64,000 nt of DNA, taken from Sulfuriflexus mobilis (GTDB lineage: Bacteria > Pseudomonadota > Gammaproteobacteria > AKS1). Each line of letters starts with the position of its first letter. Within the stretch, counting starts at the first letter, position 1. The stretch is from the NCBI RefSeq assembly GCF_003967195.1, contig NZ_AP018725.1, positions 2,356,001-2,420,000 on the forward strand, read 5' to 3'. Shown piece after piece: positions 26,791 to 38,359 of the stretch. Both the position numbers and the translations under genes were made by a program. The notes under the pieces were generated by a model. The model had not been told where the DNA came from and ran no database searches. It worked only from the letters and a program-made list of their open reading frames with translations.

Positions 26791-28164
26791 TTATTCCCCG
26801 GCCAGACAGGTGTCCAGCGCTGCCTGGTCAAGCCGTTGGCTATCGACCTTGAGATAAACAGCGCGTTCTTCAGGCACGACCACAGCCTCCCTGACCCCGC
26901 CAATGGCGCGCAAGTCCCCGGCAAGCACCTCGGCTGAACGCCGTTCGTCCTCGGCGAGATGTCGCACCAGATTGGAGAGGTAACGCGGTGCCTGCATGCT
27001 CACCGCCAGCAACCACCACAGGCCGACCATGGCCGCACAGAAGATAAACACCCCACTGACCCCAAACTCGCCGTAGGCCCAGCCGCCGACCCCACCGCCG
27101 AGGAAGGCGCCAAAAAACTGCGAACTGGAGTAGATGCCCATCGCCGTGCCCTTCTTCTCGGCCGGCGCCGTCTTACTGACCAGTGAGGGCAGACTGGCCT
27201 CGAGGAAGTTAAAAGCGGTGAAGAACAGCCATAGAATGACTACAAAGGCCGACATATTTGTATACCACTGCGACAGGGCCAGCAGGCTCAGGCCCAGCAC
27301 ACTCACAGCACCGACAAAGATCGGCTTCATGCGTCGTTTGCGCTCGGCGACGATGATAAACGGCACCATGGCCACTGCCGAGAGCAGCAAAATGGGCAGG
27401 TACACCCAGCTGTGATGCGCGGCGGCGATGCCCAGTTCGTCGCGCAGTACCAGCGGCAGCACCACAAAGGTGGCGGTGAGGATCGTATGCAGGATCAGGA
27501 TCCCGGCATCGAGTCGCAACAACTGCTTGTCATGCAGCACGATGCCGGCCTGTCCGGGCAATAATTCCGCATCACGGTGCATGGAACACTGTTCTGGCTG
27601 GGGCACGCGTAACCAGAGCACTGCAATGCCGCCCAGGGCCAGCACGGCAGTCAGCCAAAAAATGCCCTTTACGCCAATCATTTCATTCAGCAGTGGCCCG
27701 GCCACCAGCGCCAGGGCAAAGGCCGAGCCAATGCTCATGCCGATCACGGCCATGGCCTTGGTACGCTGTTCCTCACGGGTCAGGTCGGCGGTCAGGGCCA
27801 TCACCGCGGCGGCCACGGCCCCGCAACCCTGCAGGGCGCGGCCCATAATGATGCCGGTCAGCGTGTCTGACATGGCCGCCACCACACTACCCGCGGCGAA
27901 CAATAACAGGCCGATAGTGATTACTCGCTTACGGCCAAAGTGATCGGAGGCCATACCAAAGGGGATCTGCAACAGGGCCTGGGTCAGGCCATAGGCACCA
28001 ATGGCCAGGCCTATCAGGAGCGGTGTGGCATCCGGCAGGTCCTGGGCATGAAGGGCAAAAACGGGCAGGATCATAAACAGACCCAACATACGGGTCGCCA
28101 TGATCGAGGCCAACGACAATGCCGCGCGTCGCTCGGTGGGGCTCATACCTGTAGATCGCTGCAT
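26791..28164 (-). CDS. YajR-type MFS transporter
   Basis: A 457-residue major-facilitator protein with 12 membrane helices. Motif A reads GMASDHFGRKRVI after TM2. After the last helix, about 65 residues (DERRSAEVLAGDLRAIGGVREAVVV) form the small cytoplasmic ferredoxin-like domain known from E. coli YajR (454 residues). It probably exports a small molecule by proton antiport; the substrate is unknown. It is divergent from uvrA, 71 nt apart. Confidence 0.88.
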   Translation of the reverse strand: MQRSTGMSPTERRAALSLASIMATRMLGLFMILPVFALHAQDLPDATPLLIGLAIGAYGLTQALLQIPFGMASDHFGRKRVITIGLLLFAAGSVVAAMSDTLTGIIMGRALQGCGAVAAAVMALTADLTREEQRTKAMAVIGMSIGSAFALALVAGPLLNEMIGVKGIFWLTAVLALGGIAVLWLRVPQPEQCSMHRDAELLPGQAGIVLHDKQLLRLDAGILILHTILTATFVVLPLVLRDELGIAAAHHSWVYLPILLLSAVAMVPFIIVAERKRRMKPIFVGAVSVLGLSLLALSQWYTNMSAFVVILWLFFTAFNFLEASLPSLVSKTAPAEKKGTAMGIYSSSQFFGAFLGGGVGGWAYGEFGVSGVFIFCAAMVGLWWLLAVSMQAPRYLSNLVRHLAEDERRSAEVLAGDLRAIGGVREAVVVPEERAVYLKVDSQRLDQAALDTCLAGE

Positions 28165-28235
28165 GGGTTATTCTACTTTGTGCCTTGGCTAAAAATCAGC
28201 GTATATTAGCAGGTTGATTTAGCGCTGGAAATTTA

Positions 28236-31061
28236 ATGGATACGATACACATTCGCGGTGCCCGCACCCACAACCTGAAAAACATCGATATTGACCTGCC
28301 CCGTGACAAACTTATTGTCATTACCGGCCTATCCGGTTCAGGCAAGTCCTCACTCGCCTTTGACACCATATATGCTGAGGGCCAGCGCCGCTACGTCGAA
28401 TCGCTGTCGGCCTATGCCCGCCAGTTCCTGTCGATCATGGAAAAACCCGATGTCGACCACATCGAGGGGCTGTCGCCGGCGATCTCGATCGAGCAGAAAT
28501 CGACCTCGCACAATCCGCGCTCGACGGTCGGTACGGTCACCGAGATCTACGACTACCTGCGTCTGTTGTTCGCCCGTGTCGGTGAGCCCCGTTGCCCCGA
28601 GCATGACATCGGCCTTGATGCGCAAACCATCAGCCAGATGGTCGACCACACCCTGGCGCTCGAGGAAGGTACCAAGCTCATGCTACTCGCCCCCGTGGTG
28701 TCGAACCGCAAGGGTGAACACGTGCAGTTACTGCAGGAGATGCACAGCCAGGGTTTTATCCGCGCCCGCATTGATGGCGAGGTTTGTGAACTCGACAAAC
28801 CACCGGCACTCGACCTGCGCCGCAAACACACCATCGAGATCGTTGTCGACCGCTTCAAGGTCCGTGATGACCTGCAACAACGCCTCGCCGAATCCTTCGA
28901 GACCGCCATTCACCTGACCGACGGCCTCGCCCGCATCGCCTGGATGGAGGGCGGCCACGACGACATCGACTTCTCGGCCAAGTTTGCCTGCCCGGAGTGC
29001 GGCTACAGTATCAGTGAGCTCGAACCTCGCATCTTCTCCTTCAACAACCCGGCCGGTGCCTGCCCGGAGTGTGACGGCATCGGCGTACAGCAGTATTTCG
29101 ACCCCGAGCGCGTGGTCCTGCACCCCGAGTTGAGCCTGGCCGGGGGTGCCGTGCGCGGCTGGGACCGCCGCAATGCCTATTACTTCCAGTTATTACAGGG
29201 CCTGTCAGCGCACTATGGCTTCGATATCGAGCAGCCCTTTAACAAACTACCCGAGACGGTCCAGAATGTGATCCTGCAAGGCAGTGGCGAAGAGGAAATC
29301 AGCTTTACCTATTTCAACGACAAGGGCCGGGGCACAAAACGCGAACACAGTTTCGAGGGCATCATCCCGAACATGAAACGCCGCTACCGCGAGACCGAAT
29401 CCAATGTCGTCCGCGAGGAACTGGCGAAATACATCAGCCACCAATCCTGCAGCAGTTGCCATGGCACCCGCCTGACCACGGCGGCACGGCATGTGTTTAT
29501 CGACAATAACACCCTGCCCGAGATCACCGCCCTGCCGGTGGGCCGGGCGCGGGACTTCTTCTCGACGCTGCAACTGCCGGGGCGACGCGGCGAGATCGCG
29601 GGCAAGATCCTCAAGGAGATCAACGAGCGCCTGACCTTTCTCGTCAACGTCGGCCTCGATTACCTGAGCCTGCAACGCAGTGCCGAGACCCTCTCCGGCG
29701 GCGAGATGCAACGTATCCGTCTCGCCAGCCAGATTGGTGCCGGCCTGGTCGGGGTCATGTACGTGCTCGATGAGCCCTCCATCGGTCTGCACCAGCGCGA
29801 CAACCAGCGTTTATTAGATACCCTGTTCTACCTGCGTGACCTCGGCAACACCGTCATCGTCGTTGAGCACGACGAGGATGCCATTCGTTGTGCCGATCAC
29901 GTCGTCGATATCGGTCCCGGTGCCGGCGTGCACGGTGGCCGGATTGTTGCCGAGGGCCGGGTGGAGGCGATCATGGCCAACCCCGATTCACTGACCGGTC
30001 AATTCCTCTCCGGTGTCGAGTCGATTGTCATACCGGCACAGCGCACACCGGTCGATACGACGCGCCTGATCGGCATCCGCGGGGCCACGGGCAATAACCT
30101 CAAGGATGTCGATGTCGATATCCCGGTGGGTCTGATGACCTGTGTCACCGGTGTCTCCGGCTCGGGCAAGTCGACACTGGTCAACGACACCCTCTATCGC
30201 GCCGCCCACCTGGCGATTAACCGCAGCGGTGATGACCCGGCCCCGCACGGCACCATCGAGGGGCTGGAGCATTTTGACAAGGTCGTCAATATTGACCAAA
30301 GCCCGATCGGCCGCACCCCACGTTCCAACCCGGCCACCTACACCGGCCTGTTCACGCCGATCCGTGAGCTGTTTGCGCAGACCCCCGAGGCCCGCTCACG
30401 CGGTTACACGCCGGGGCGCTTCAGTTTTAACGTCAAGGGTGGGCGCTGCGAGGCCTGCCAGGGTGATGGCGTGATCAAGGTCGAGATGCACTTCCTGCCG
30501 GATATTTATGTACCCTGCGATGTCTGCAAGAGCCAGCGCTACAACCGCGAGACGCTCGATATCCGCTACAAGGGCAAAAATATCCACGAGGTCCTCGACA
30601 TGACCGTCGAGGCGGCGCTGACCTTTTTCAGTAACGTGCCGGTCGTGGCCCGCAAGCTGCAAACCCTGCTCGATGTCGGCCTGACCTATATCCGCCTCGG
30701 CCAGAATGCCACCACGCTCTCCGGCGGTGAGGCGCAGCGAGTGAAGTTGTCACGCGAGCTTTCCAAGCGCGATACCGGTCGCACCCTGTATATCCTCGAT
30801 GAGCCGACCACCGGCCTGCACTTTCACGATATCCGTCAGTTGCTCGCCGTGCTGCATCGTCTTCGCGACCACGGCAACACCGTGGTCATCATCGAGCACA
30901 ATCTGGACGTCATCAAAACGGCCGACTGGCTGCTCGACCTGGGACCTGAAGGGGGCGATAAGGGAGGTGAGATCCTGATCACGGGTACACCGGAAACCGT
31001 TGCCGCACACCAACCTTCATATACCGGACAATATTTAAGTCCATTACTCAAAAAACCTTAA
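28236..31061 (+). CDS. uvrA: Excinuclease ABC subunit A
   Basis: A 941-residue damage-recognition ATPase of nucleotide excision repair. The first Walker A is GLSGSGKS at 31-38. A zinc finger (CPECG...CPECDG) is near 250-280 and the first signature LSGGEMQR follows. The second half has GVSGSGKST, a zinc finger [10 protein letters not shown]...[18 protein letters not shown] and [12 protein letters not shown]. Length and layout match E. coli UvrA (940). I found no good LexA box upstream. Confidence 0.98.
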   Translation: MDTIHIRGARTHNLKNIDIDLPRDKLIVITGLSGSGKSSLAFDTIYAEGQRRYVESLSAYARQFLSIMEKPDVDHIEGLSPAISIEQKSTSHNPRSTVGTVTEIYDYLRLLFARVGEPRCPEHDIGLDAQTISQMVDHTLALEEGTKLMLLAPVVSNRKGEHVQLLQEMHSQGFIRARIDGEVCELDKPPALDLRRKHTIEIVVDRFKVRDDLQQRLAESFETAIHLTDGLARIAWMEGGHDDIDFSAKFACPECGYSISELEPRIFSFNNPAGACPECDGIGVQQYFDPERVVLHPELSLAGGAVRGWDRRNAYYFQLLQGLSAHYGFDIEQPFNKLPETVQNVILQGSGEEEISFTYFNDKGRGTKREHSFEGIIPNMKRRYRETESNVVREELAKYISHQSCSSCHGTRLTTAARHVFIDNNTLPEITALPVGRARDFFSTLQLPGRRGEIAGKILKEINERLTFLVNVGLDYLSLQRSAETLSGGEMQRIRLASQIGAGLVGVMYVLDEPSIGLHQRDNQRLLDTLFYLRDLGNTVIVVEHDEDAIRCADHVVDIGPGAGVHGGRIVAEGRVEAIMANPDSLTGQFLSGVESIVIPAQRTPVDTTRLIGIRGATGNNLKDVDVDIPVGLMTCVTGVSGSGKSTLVNDTLYRAAHLAINRSGDDPAPHGTIEGLEHFDKVVNIDQSPIGRTPRSNPATYTGLFTPIRELFAQTPEARSRGYTPGRFSFNVKGGRCEACQGDGVIKVEMHFLPDIYVPCDVCKSQRYNRETLDIRYKGKNIHEVLDMTVEAALTFFSNVPVVARKLQTLLDVGLTYIRLGQNATTLSGGEAQRVKLSRELSKRDTGRTLYILDEPTTGLHFHDIRQLLAVLHRLRDHGNTVVIIEHNLDVIKTADWLLDLGPEGGDKGGEILITGTPETVAAHQPSYTGQYLSPLLKKP

Positions 31062-31173
31062 AGTCTGCTAGGCTATTACCGATAAGAACTATTGTGGGTA
31101 GTAGCCAGACGTATAGCCATTCAGGCAACAGCTATCTGGCTTAGTATTTTGGCAGTTAAGAGGGGAAGCTGTT

Positions 31174-31887
31174 TTGCGCATCGCATTACTCGAAGATGAT
31201 GAACATATCGCCAAGCTCATCAGTCTATGGATAGAAGAGGAAGGTCACCACTGCACGATTTTTGCCAATGGGCGACAAATGTTGAATGCCCTCAAGGCAG
31301 ATTCTTATGACTTGCTCCTGCTCGACTGGATGGTCCCGGAAATCGATGGTGAGGGGGTACTGGTCTGGGTACGCGAGAACCTCAACTGGCGTATCCCCAT
31401 AGTCTTTTTAACCATGCGTGACAACGAGGAGGACATCGTCAAGATCCTTGACCTCGGTGCCGACGATTACATCACCAAACCGGTTCGCCAGAAGGAGATG
31501 ATGGCCCGCATCACGGCCCTGGCCCGTCGTGCCAACGTGCTCGACACGGAAAAGAGCCCGGGCAATGAACTCGACTACGGCCCGTATACCATCAACCTGA
31601 AAAACAATACCGTGACCCGCAATGGCAACTCTATCAAGCTGACCCAGAAGGAATTTGAGCTGGTGCTGTTCCTGTTCCGCAACCTCGGGCGTATCGTCTC
31701 ACGCGGCCATATGCTGGAGAGTGTCTGGGGGCATAGCCAGGACATCAACACCCGCACGGCCGACACTCACATCAGCCGCATCCGCAACAAACTTGGGCTG
31801 GTACCCGAGAATGGCTGGCGCATCAGTGCCATCTATCACCACGGCTATCGCCTCGAACAGGTCGAGGGCGACGAGGCCGTACACTAA
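31174..31887 (+). CDS. Orphan OmpR-type response regulator
   Basis: A 237-residue regulator starting at TTG, with ribosome site AGGGGA 7-8 nt upstream. Receiver: acidic pair D8/D9, phospho-acceptor D51 (LLLLDWMVPEIDG), T82 and K104 (YITKPVR). The winged helix at about 140-230 includes LTQKEFELVLFLFRNLGRIVSR. No histidine kinase gene is adjacent. Its stop overlaps by 4 nt the stop of the convergent XRE-type gene. Target genes unknown. Confidence 0.92.
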   Translation: MRIALLEDDEHIAKLISLWIEEEGHHCTIFANGRQMLNALKADSYDLLLLDWMVPEIDGEGVLVWVRENLNWRIPIVFLTMRDNEEDIVKILDLGADDYITKPVRQKEMMARITALARRANVLDTEKSPGNELDYGPYTINLKNNTVTRNGNSIKLTQKEFELVLFLFRNLGRIVSRGHMLESVWGHSQDINTRTADTHISRIRNKLGLVPENGWRISAIYHHGYRLEQVEGDEAVH

Positions 31888-32288
31888 CGGCTGGTCGTCA
31901 GCTCCTTAATCACTTTGCGTATCGCCAGCCGCTGGGATGGCGGCAGCCGCACCCACTCCGAGGCCACCTCAAAGGCCTCCTGGCTGAGGGCATCGGCATG
32001 ACGCTGCACCGCCGTCTCCGCCTCATCCAGACCAGCCTCAAACTCGATGCGCTTCTCACCTTGACCGGAAAACAACCAGTTCGAACGCACCTGTAATGCC
32101 GTGGCCAACTTGACCATCTTCGAGGTCGGCGGGAACTCCTCACCCTCGAGCCATTTCTTGGCCACGCGGTGGCTGATGCCCAACATCCTCACCAGGGTCG
32201 ACTGACGCCCCATGCCCTTCTGGGGTACCCCCGCATCATCAAGGGCCTCATTCAGGCGTGCCGAAAATTTCTGCTTTTCATTGTTCAT
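31884..32288 (-). CDS. XRE/Cro-type helix-turn-helix regulator
   Basis: A 134-residue protein starting MNNEKQKFSARLNEAL; a GTG/ATG extension to 32309 is less likely. A helix-turn-helix at about residues 22-65 (TLVRMLGISHRVAKKWLEGEEFPPTSKMVKLATAL) resembles short phage/CI-like repressors. A helical C-terminal part (about 75-134) may dimerise. It is convergent with, and overlaps, the response-regulator gene by 4 nt. Target unknown. Confidence 0.82.
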   Translation of the reverse strand: MNNEKQKFSARLNEALDDAGVPQKGMGRQSTLVRMLGISHRVAKKWLEGEEFPPTSKMVKLATALQVRSNWLFSGQGEKRIEFEAGLDEAETAVQRHADALSQEAFEVASEWVRLPPSQRLAIRKVIKELTTSR

Positions 32289-32390
32289 CCTGTGTCCACC
32301 GGCCTGCATGCCCTAACCTTTTCGTTTAAACACAATGATCACAATTTAACCGGATATTCACTACCATTGGCAAGGCCCAGTGGCGAGGTT

Positions 32391-33113
32391 TTAGAGGATG
32401 TCTACCGTGCCGCCCGGGATAATCCCCGGCAGACGGTCGGCACGGCCGCAATTGACCGCGATCTCGACCAGGCCATTGGCATTCTCGTACCAGAAGGCCT
32501 GCCCGACCCCGACATCGGCGAAGGTGCGCGCACGACTGAGCACCTGCGCACCAACCTGGATACGTGAGGAGGTCTCGACGCAGGAGACCCTCAGCCCCGT
32601 GATCGCGTTGCCAAAATGGTCGATATAGAGGATCTGGGCAAGGTCATCGGGCCAGAGCCCCACGGGGCGCGGCTCATCGATAGATTCGCCCTCTGGCGCC
32701 TCACCAAGGGCCAGACGCGCGGCGACGGGGGCAAACAGGTCACGACCATGGAAACTGGCTGAAAGACGCTCAGGGCGCCAGTCAATGCGCCAGAAACGCG
32801 CCTGACTGGCGCGCCGGGCGAGGATATGCAACACACCGTTACCGGGACCGACGAACCAACGGCCATCCAGGCGGGCGATGACAGGCAGGCGCTGTTCGCT
32901 GCCGACGCCCGGGTCAACCACCACCACAAAAACACTATCGAGGGGGAATTCATTGACAAAGGCCGGCAGCAGATAGGCCGCGGCGCGGATATCCCAACTC
33001 GGCAGGTCATCGAACAGACTGATGACCGGCACCCCCGACGCCTGCTGCTGCAAGACCGCCTGCATCTGCCCCGTATAGGGGCAGCGACCAAAATCCGTGC
33101 AGAGAATAATCAT
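32391..33113 (-). CDS. SAM hydroxide adenosyltransferase family protein
   Basis: A 240-residue protein of the S-adenosyl-L-methionine hydroxide adenosyltransferase (DUF62) family, related to fluorinases. It would split SAM into adenosine and methionine. Family phrases visible: MIILCTDFG at the start, VVVDPGVGSEQ, FVGPGNGVL, FHGRDLFAPVAARLA, IDHFGNAITG. The start at 33113 is chosen because it places TDFG at its usual N-terminal position. It lies downstream of the ribosomal block's terminator, in the same direction. Confidence 0.9.
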   Translation of the reverse strand: MIILCTDFGRCPYTGQMQAVLQQQASGVPVISLFDDLPSWDIRAAAYLLPAFVNEFPLDSVFVVVVDPGVGSEQRLPVIARLDGRWFVGPGNGVLHILARRASQARFWRIDWRPERLSASFHGRDLFAPVAARLALGEAPEGESIDEPRPVGLWPDDLAQILYIDHFGNAITGLRVSCVETSSRIQVGAQVLSRARTFADVGVGQAFWYENANGLVEIAVNCGRADRLPGIIPGGTVDIL

Positions 33114-33142
33114 AAACACAGCATACCCGGAATAGTGGGCAT

Positions 33143-33172
33143 AAAAAAAGCCGGGCACAGGCCCGGCTTTTT
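33143..33172 (-). terminator. Terminator after rplQ
   Basis: Minus strand GCCGGGC, CTGT, GCCCGGC, followed by seven T. It ends the long ribosomal transcription block. Confidence 0.9.
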
Positions 33173-33192
33173 ATGCAGCAAGGGGGGTGTGA

Positions 33193-33594
33193 TTAGGCCT
33201 CGGCGGTCTCAACCACCTCGGCATCCTCACCACCCGCCGGGCGATCCACCAGCTCGACATAGGCCATCTGGGCCTTGTCACCGGCACGCAAGCCACACTT
33301 GAGAATGCGCAGGTAGCCACCCGGACGCTCGTTATAGCGTGGACCCAGTTCATTGAACAGCTTGGTAACCAGAGCTCGGTCACGCAGGCGATCAAAGGCC
33401 AGACGACGGTTGGCAACAGTGTCTGTCTTCGCCAGGGTGATCAAGGGCTCAGCAACACGACGCAGCTCTTTGGCCTTGGGTAGTGTTGTCTTGATCAGTT
33501 CATGTTCGAACAGTGACGCAGACATGTTGCGAAACATGGCCTTACGGTGGCTGCTGTTACGGTTTAGTTGTCGACCTGATTTACGATGACGCAC
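33193..33594 (-). CDS. rplQ: 50S ribosomal protein L17
   Basis: A 133-residue protein starting [20 protein letters not shown], the L17 signature, with a short acidic C-terminal tail. It is last in the alpha operon, 35 nt after rpoA. Confidence 0.98.
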   Translation of the reverse strand: MRHRKSGRQLNRNSSHRKAMFRNMSASLFEHELIKTTLPKAKELRRVAEPLITLAKTDTVANRRLAFDRLRDRALVTKLFNELGPRYNERPGGYLRILKCGLRAGDKAQMAYVELVDRPAGGEDAEVVETAEA

Positions 33595-33629
33595 GTTTAT
33601 TACCTCAAAACTGGAACGGGTGTCGGCCC

Positions 33630-34631
33630 TTAGGCAGACTGCTTTTCTTTGTCCTGCAGGCTGGCGGGTGGCCAGTTCTCCAGACGCATGCCAAGCGACA
33701 GACTACGCTGTGCCAGCACTTCCTTAATCTCAGTCAGCGACTTCTTGCCCAGGTTAGGAGTCTTGAGCAACTCAACCTCGGTGCGCTGAATCAGATCACC
33801 AATATAGTAAATACTCTCTGCCTTCAGACAGTTAGCTGAACGAACGGTCAGTTCAAGATCATCAACCGGACGCAGCAGGATAGGATCAATTTCATCTTCC
33901 TTGGCCTCCGGTTCTGCCTCTTCCTTACCCTTCAGGTCAACGAAAGTAGACAGCTGTTCCTGCATAATGCTCGCGGCACGACGGATAGCCTCTTCCGGAT
34001 CAATCGTACCATCGGTCTCGATGTCGATGATCAGCTTGTCCAGGTCGGTGCGCTGCTCAACACGGGCACTGTCAACGGTGTAGTTAACACGGTGAACCGG
34101 ACTGAATGAGGCATCCAGAAGCAGGCGGCCGATAGGACGCTCTTCTTCTTCGAATGTCGCACGCTGTGCAGCCGGCTGGTAGCCGCGACCACGCTCAACC
34201 TTCATGGTCATGTTCAGGTCACCGGCCTTGGTCAGGTTGGCAATAACCAGATCAGGGTTAGTGATCTCGACGTCATGCGACAACTCGATATCCGCCGCGG
34301 TGACGATACCCGGGCCCTTCTTGCTCAGGCTCAAGGTGACTTCATCACGACCACCCAGCACAATAGCGAGGTTTTTCAGGTTAAGCAGGATATCGATAAC
34401 ATCTTCCTGCACACCTTCGATCGAGGTGTATTCATGTAATACACCATCAATTTCAACTTCTGTTACCGCGCAGCCTGGCATCGAAGACAGCAGAATACGA
34501 CGCAGTGCGTTACCCAGTGTATGACCAAAGCCACGTTCCAGCGGCTCAAGGACAACCTTGGCATGACGCTCGTTTTTAACCTGTACGTCTACAACGCGTG
34601 GTTTCAGGAATTCCGAAACTGAACCTTGCAT
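33630..34631 (-). CDS. rpoA: RNA polymerase alpha subunit
   Basis: A 333-residue subunit. The N-terminal assembly domain includes [27 protein letters not shown] flexible linker follows near 235-250, then the C-terminal DNA- and activator-binding domain [22 protein letters not shown]. Alpha-operon position between rpsD and rplQ. Confidence 0.98.
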   Translation of the reverse strand: MQGSVSEFLKPRVVDVQVKNERHAKVVLEPLERGFGHTLGNALRRILLSSMPGCAVTEVEIDGVLHEYTSIEGVQEDVIDILLNLKNLAIVLGGRDEVTLSLSKKGPGIVTAADIELSHDVEITNPDLVIANLTKAGDLNMTMKVERGRGYQPAAQRATFEEEERPIGRLLLDASFSPVHRVNYTVDSARVEQRTDLDKLIIDIETDGTIDPEEAIRRAASIMQEQLSTFVDLKGKEEAEPEAKEDEIDPILLRPVDDLELTVRSANCLKAESIYYIGDLIQRTEVELLKTPNLGKKSLTEIKEVLAQRSLSLGMRLENWPPASLQDKEKQSA

Positions 34632-34684
34632 ATAAAAGGTCCTCTCTCCAATGTAGCTAAATGAGTTAAGCCAAAATACCCGAA

Positions 34685-35311
34685 TTACTTCGAGTAAAGT
34701 TCGACCACAAGGTGTTCATTAATTTCTGCCGACAGGTCGCTGCGCTCAGGTGCACTCTTGAAGACACCACTGAGCTTGCTCAGGTCAACATCCAGCCAGT
34801 CCGGGATAGTACGCTGTTCAGAGAACTTGGCAGCATGCTTGGTGCGCAGTTGCTCCTTACCCTTATCAGAAACAGCAACCTTGTCACTGGCCTTTAACTG
34901 GTATGACGGAATAGTCACGCGTGTATCATTCACAGTAATGGCACCGTGACGAATCAGCTGACGTGCCTCGTTACGGGAGATACCAAAGCCCATGCGATAC
35001 ACTACATTGTCCAGACGCGACTCGAGCAGCTGTAACAAGTTGTCGCCGGTTGAACCCTTGCGACGGTCAGCTTCCTTGTAGTACATACGGAACTGCTTTT
35101 CGAGAATGCCATACATGCGACGCAGCTTCTGTTTTTCACGCAGCTGCGTAGCATAATCCGACAGACGTGTACGACGCTGACCATGCTGCCCCGGAGGGAA
35201 AGGACGGGTTTCAATTGCGCACTTGCTGGTGAAGCACTTCTCGCCCTTGAGGAACAATTTCTCGCCCTCACGACGGCACAAGCGACATTTAGGACCAATA
35301 TATCTAGCCAA
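34685..35311 (-). CDS. rpsD: 30S ribosomal protein S4
   Basis: A 208-residue primary 16S rRNA-binding protein with [16 protein letters not shown] and the S4 RNA-binding domain ([30 protein letters not shown]). The Cys pair near the N-terminus is retained. In E. coli S4 also represses the alpha operon. Confidence 0.98.
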   Translation of the reverse strand: MARYIGPKCRLCRREGEKLFLKGEKCFTSKCAIETRPFPPGQHGQRRTRLSDYATQLREKQKLRRMYGILEKQFRMYYKEADRRKGSTGDNLLQLLESRLDNVVYRMGFGISRNEARQLIRHGAITVNDTRVTIPSYQLKASDKVAVSDKGKEQLRTKHAAKFSEQRTIPDWLDVDLSKLSGVFKSAPERSDLSAEINEHLVVELYSK

Positions 35312-35327
35312 GGTACTATCTCCTGCC

Positions 35328-35720
35328 TTAAACGCGGCGTTTTTTCGGTGGACGACAACCGTTATGCGGGATCGGCGTCACATCAGTAATGTTGGTAATC
35401 TTGAAGCCTTGTCCGTTAAAGGCGCGGACAGCGGACTCACGACCAGGACCCGGACCCTTGACGTTGACTTCCATATTCTTCATGCCCATGTCTTGCACCA
35501 TCTTGCCTACACGTTCGGCAGCAACCTGTGCAGCAAACGGGGTGCTCTTACGTGAGCCGCGGAAACCGGAACCGCCGGCGGTCGCCCAGGCCAGGGCGTT
35601 ACCCTGACGATCGGTAACCGTGATAATAGTGTTGTTGAAGGACGCATGAATGTGCGCAATCCCGTCAACGACGTTCTTCTTAATCTTCTTGCGAGGGGCC
35701 TTGGAAGCTGGCTTTGCCAT
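35328..35720 (-). CDS. rpsK: 30S ribosomal protein S11
   Basis: A 130-residue protein with the conserved [20 protein letters not shown] and C-terminal [12 protein letters not shown]. Standard order between rpsM and rpsD. Confidence 0.98.
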   Translation of the reverse strand: MAKPASKAPRKKIKKNVVDGIAHIHASFNNTIITVTDRQGNALAWATAGGSGFRGSRKSTPFAAQVAAERVGKMVQDMGMKNMEVNVKGPGPGRESAVRAFNGQGFKITNITDVTPIPHNGCRPPKKRRV

Positions 35721-35747
35721 AACTGTAACCTGTTATCCTAAAAAATC

Positions 35748-36104
35748 TTATCGACGGATCGGCTTACGCGGACCCTTACGTGTACGGGCGTTGGTCTTGG
35801 TACGCTGGCCACGCAGTGGCAGACCACGACGATGACGCAAACCACGGTAGCAACCCAGATCCATCAGTCGCTTGATGTTCATTGACACTTCGCGGCGCAA
35901 ATCACCTTCCACGGCGGTCTTGCTCACTTCAGTACGCAGGGCTTCTACCTGGTCTTCGGTCAGGTCTCTGACCTTGATCTCAGGCGCTACACCGGCAGTG
36001 CTGCAGATATTACGTGCACGGGTGTTACCAATGCCGTAAATCGAAGTCAGCGCTATGACCGTGTGCTTCTGCGCTGGAATGTTAATTCCTGCTATTCGGG
36101 CCAT
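35748..36104 (-). CDS. rpsM: 30S ribosomal protein S13
   Basis: A 118-residue protein starting [19 protein letters not shown] and ending in the Lys/Arg tail GPRKPIRR. The start at 36104 gives the family N-terminus; the in-frame TTG two codons earlier is rejected. First gene after rpmJ. Confidence 0.98.
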   Translation of the reverse strand: MARIAGINIPAQKHTVIALTSIYGIGNTRARNICSTAGVAPEIKVRDLTEDQVEALRTEVSKTAVEGDLRREVSMNIKRLMDLGCYRGLRHRRGLPLRGQRTKTNARTRKGPRKPIRR

Positions 36105-36220
36105 TCTCAATACTCTCCAACAATCAATCGCTTAAACGGGCGATACAACCGGCCACAATGGCTGGCTGAAAAGCCCGCAAGTATACTGTTTTTACTTCCG
36201 AAACACCAACCCCGTCAAGG

Positions 36221-36334
36221 CTAACCCTGACGTTGTTTATGGCGAGCGTTCTTACAAATAACTCGCACAACACCCTTACGCCTAATAACACGGCAATTAC
36301 GGCACAACTTTTTAACGGAGGCACGCACTTTCAT
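36221..36334 (-). CDS. rpmJ: 50S ribosomal protein L36
   Basis: A 37-residue protein starting [20 protein letters not shown] and ending ARHKQRQG. It carries the zinc-ligand set Cys-X2-Cys...Cys...His. It lies between secY and rpsM, as in E. coli. Confidence 0.97.
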   Translation of the reverse strand: MKVRASVKKLCRNCRVIRRKGVVRVICKNARHKQRQG

Positions 36335-36389
36335 CGTCTTGCTCCAGCAATCTACTATTAAATCAAAAACTTACCACGCAAACCGGAGT

Positions 36390-37733
36390 TTAGCGCAACC
36401 CGCCACCCTTAAGGTTGGCCTTTTTCAGTAACCCCTCATACTGGTGTGACATGAGGTGAGACTGCATTTGTGCCATGAAATCCATCACGACAACCACAAT
36501 AATCAGCAGTGATGTACCACCAAAATAAAATGGCACCTGCCAGGTCAAAATCAAAAATTCGGGCAACAGACAGACGCCGGTAATGTAAATCGCACCCACC
36601 ATCGTCAGTCGCGATAGCACACCATCAATATACTTGGCTGTCTGCTCACCCGGACGTATACCCGGAATAAACGCCCCGGACTTCTTCAGGTTGTCCGCCG
36701 TGTCCTTGGAATTGAACACCAGCGCCGTGTAGAAGAAGCAGAAAAATATAATCGCTGCCGCGTAAAAGGCGACATACAGCGGCTGGCCCGGGCCAAGCTT
36801 GGCTGCAATATCCGCCAGCCATTCCATACCCTCTGACTGACTGAACCAGCTACCCAGGGTAGCCGGGAACAAAATAATACTCGAGGCAAAAATCGGTGGG
36901 ATCACACCGGCCATGTTCAGTTTCAGTGGCAGGTGTGAGGTCGTGCCACCGTACATCTTTCGGCCCTGCTGGCGCTTCGCATAATTCACCGTGATGCGAC
37001 GTTGGCCCCGTTCAACAAACACCACAAAGGCGATCACGGCGATAGCGAGGACAAACAGGAACAGGGTCAGGGCAGAGGGCAGCTGCCCGGTACGCGCTAA
37101 TTCCAGTGTGCCGCCAATCGCAGCGGGTAGACCGGCCGCAATGCCGGCAAAAATAATCATCGAGATACCGTTGCCGATACCCCGTTCCGTCACCTGCTCA
37201 CCCAGCCACATCAGGAACATGGTACCTGTCACCAGGGTCACAGCCGCGGTGAAGATAAAACCTGTTCCCGGGACAGGTACGACTGCACCACCGGCAATCG
37301 TCTGGTTTTGCAGGGCAACGGCAATACCAATGGCCTGAAAAGTCGCCAATACTACGGTACCGCGACGCGTGTACTGGGTAATCTTGCGCCGACCCGCTTC
37401 ACCTTCTTTCTTCAACTGTTCCAGCTTTGGCAATACCACCGTCAGCAGCTGCATAATAATCGATGCCGAAATATATGGCATGATACCGAGCGCAAACAGC
37501 GACATACGTTCCAGTGCACCACCGGAAAACATGTTAAACATGCCGAGGATGCTGTCGCGTTGCTGGTCAAATAGCGCGGCCATTGCAGTGGGGTCTACCC
37601 CGGGCACGGGGATAAATGTCCCGATGCGGAAGATCAGCAATGCGCCGAGCAGAAAAAACAGACGTTGTCTGACCTCGGTGAGGCGCCCGGCGCCACCGAG
37701 ACCTGCGGCCATTGTTGAACCAGAAGCTGACAT
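36390..37733 (-). CDS. secY: Preprotein translocase subunit SecY
   Basis: A 447-residue channel subunit of the Sec translocon. Ten hydrophobic helices and the phrases [36 protein letters not shown] and the late loop [15 protein letters not shown] are present. It works with SecE (encoded at 62.8 kb in this window) and SecA. It follows rplO directly with no gap. Confidence 0.98.
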   Translation of the reverse strand: MSASGSTMAAGLGGAGRLTEVRQRLFFLLGALLIFRIGTFIPVPGVDPTAMAALFDQQRDSILGMFNMFSGGALERMSLFALGIMPYISASIIMQLLTVVLPKLEQLKKEGEAGRRKITQYTRRGTVVLATFQAIGIAVALQNQTIAGGAVVPVPGTGFIFTAAVTLVTGTMFLMWLGEQVTERGIGNGISMIIFAGIAAGLPAAIGGTLELARTGQLPSALTLFLFVLAIAVIAFVVFVERGQRRITVNYAKRQQGRKMYGGTTSHLPLKLNMAGVIPPIFASSIILFPATLGSWFSQSEGMEWLADIAAKLGPGQPLYVAFYAAAIIFFCFFYTALVFNSKDTADNLKKSGAFIPGIRPGEQTAKYIDGVLSRLTMVGAIYITGVCLLPEFLILTWQVPFYFGGTSLLIIVVVVMDFMAQMQSHLMSHQYEGLLKKANLKGGGLR

Positions 37734-38168
37734 TTATTCTTCGATCTTTCCGCCAGCGGCTTCGATGGCTTCACGGGCACCCTTGGTGCACTTGATACCC
37801 CGAACCGTTACTGCAGTAGCGATTTCGCCAGAGAAGATAATCTTTACCCGTTTGGTGTTGTTGCCAATGACATTGGCCTTTTTCAGGTTATCCATGTCAA
37901 CAATGCCACCTTCGCACTTGGCCAGCTCGTGCAGACGAATTTCACCCGTTGTCATGCCTACACGTGAGATAAAACCACGCTTGGGCAGGCGACGCTGAAT
38001 TGGCATCTGTCCACCTTCGAACCCGACCTTATGGAAACCACCCGAGCGGGAGTGCTGGCCTTTATGACCACGACCACAGGTCTTGCCCAGACCTGAGCCG
38101 ATACCACGGCCAACGCGCTTGGGGTCTTTCTTGCTGCCTGCGGCAGGCTTTAATGTATTCAGGCGCAT
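37734..38168 (-). CDS. rplO: 50S ribosomal protein L15
   Basis: A 144-residue protein starting [20 protein letters not shown], with the Gly/Arg-rich segment [19 protein letters not shown] typical of L15. Between rpmD and secY. Confidence 0.98.
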   Translation of the reverse strand: MRLNTLKPAAGSKKDPKRVGRGIGSGLGKTCGRGHKGQHSRSGGFHKVGFEGGQMPIQRRLPKRGFISRVGMTTGEIRLHELAKCEGGIVDMDNLKKANVIGNNTKRVKIIFSGEIATAVTVRGIKCTKGAREAIEAAGGKIEE

Positions 38169-38170
38169 CT

Positions 38171-38356
38171 TTATGCTTCCTCTACCTTGAGCATGTATGC
38201 AACTTTGTTGATCATGCCACGATTCTCAGGCGTATCAATAACTTCTACAGTGTGGTGCATGCGACGCAGACCTAGACCAGCAACACAAGCCTTGTGCTTG
38301 GCAAGTCGCTTACAGGTGCTACGCACCAGTGTTACCTTGAGCATTTTATTGGCCAT
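38171..38356 (-). CDS. rpmD: 50S ribosomal protein L30
   Basis: A 61-residue protein with [20 protein letters not shown] and the L30 fold length. Two bases separate its stop from the rplO start. Confidence 0.97.
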   Translation of the reverse strand: MANKMLKVTLVRSTCKRLAKHKACVAGLGLRRMHHTVEVIDTPENRGMINKVAYMLKVEEA

Positions 38357-38359
38357 AAC

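Noticed and set aside
28165-28235. LexA box upstream of uvrA
   Set aside because: The best match (CTT-N10-CAG) lacks the CTG half and the AT-alternating centre.
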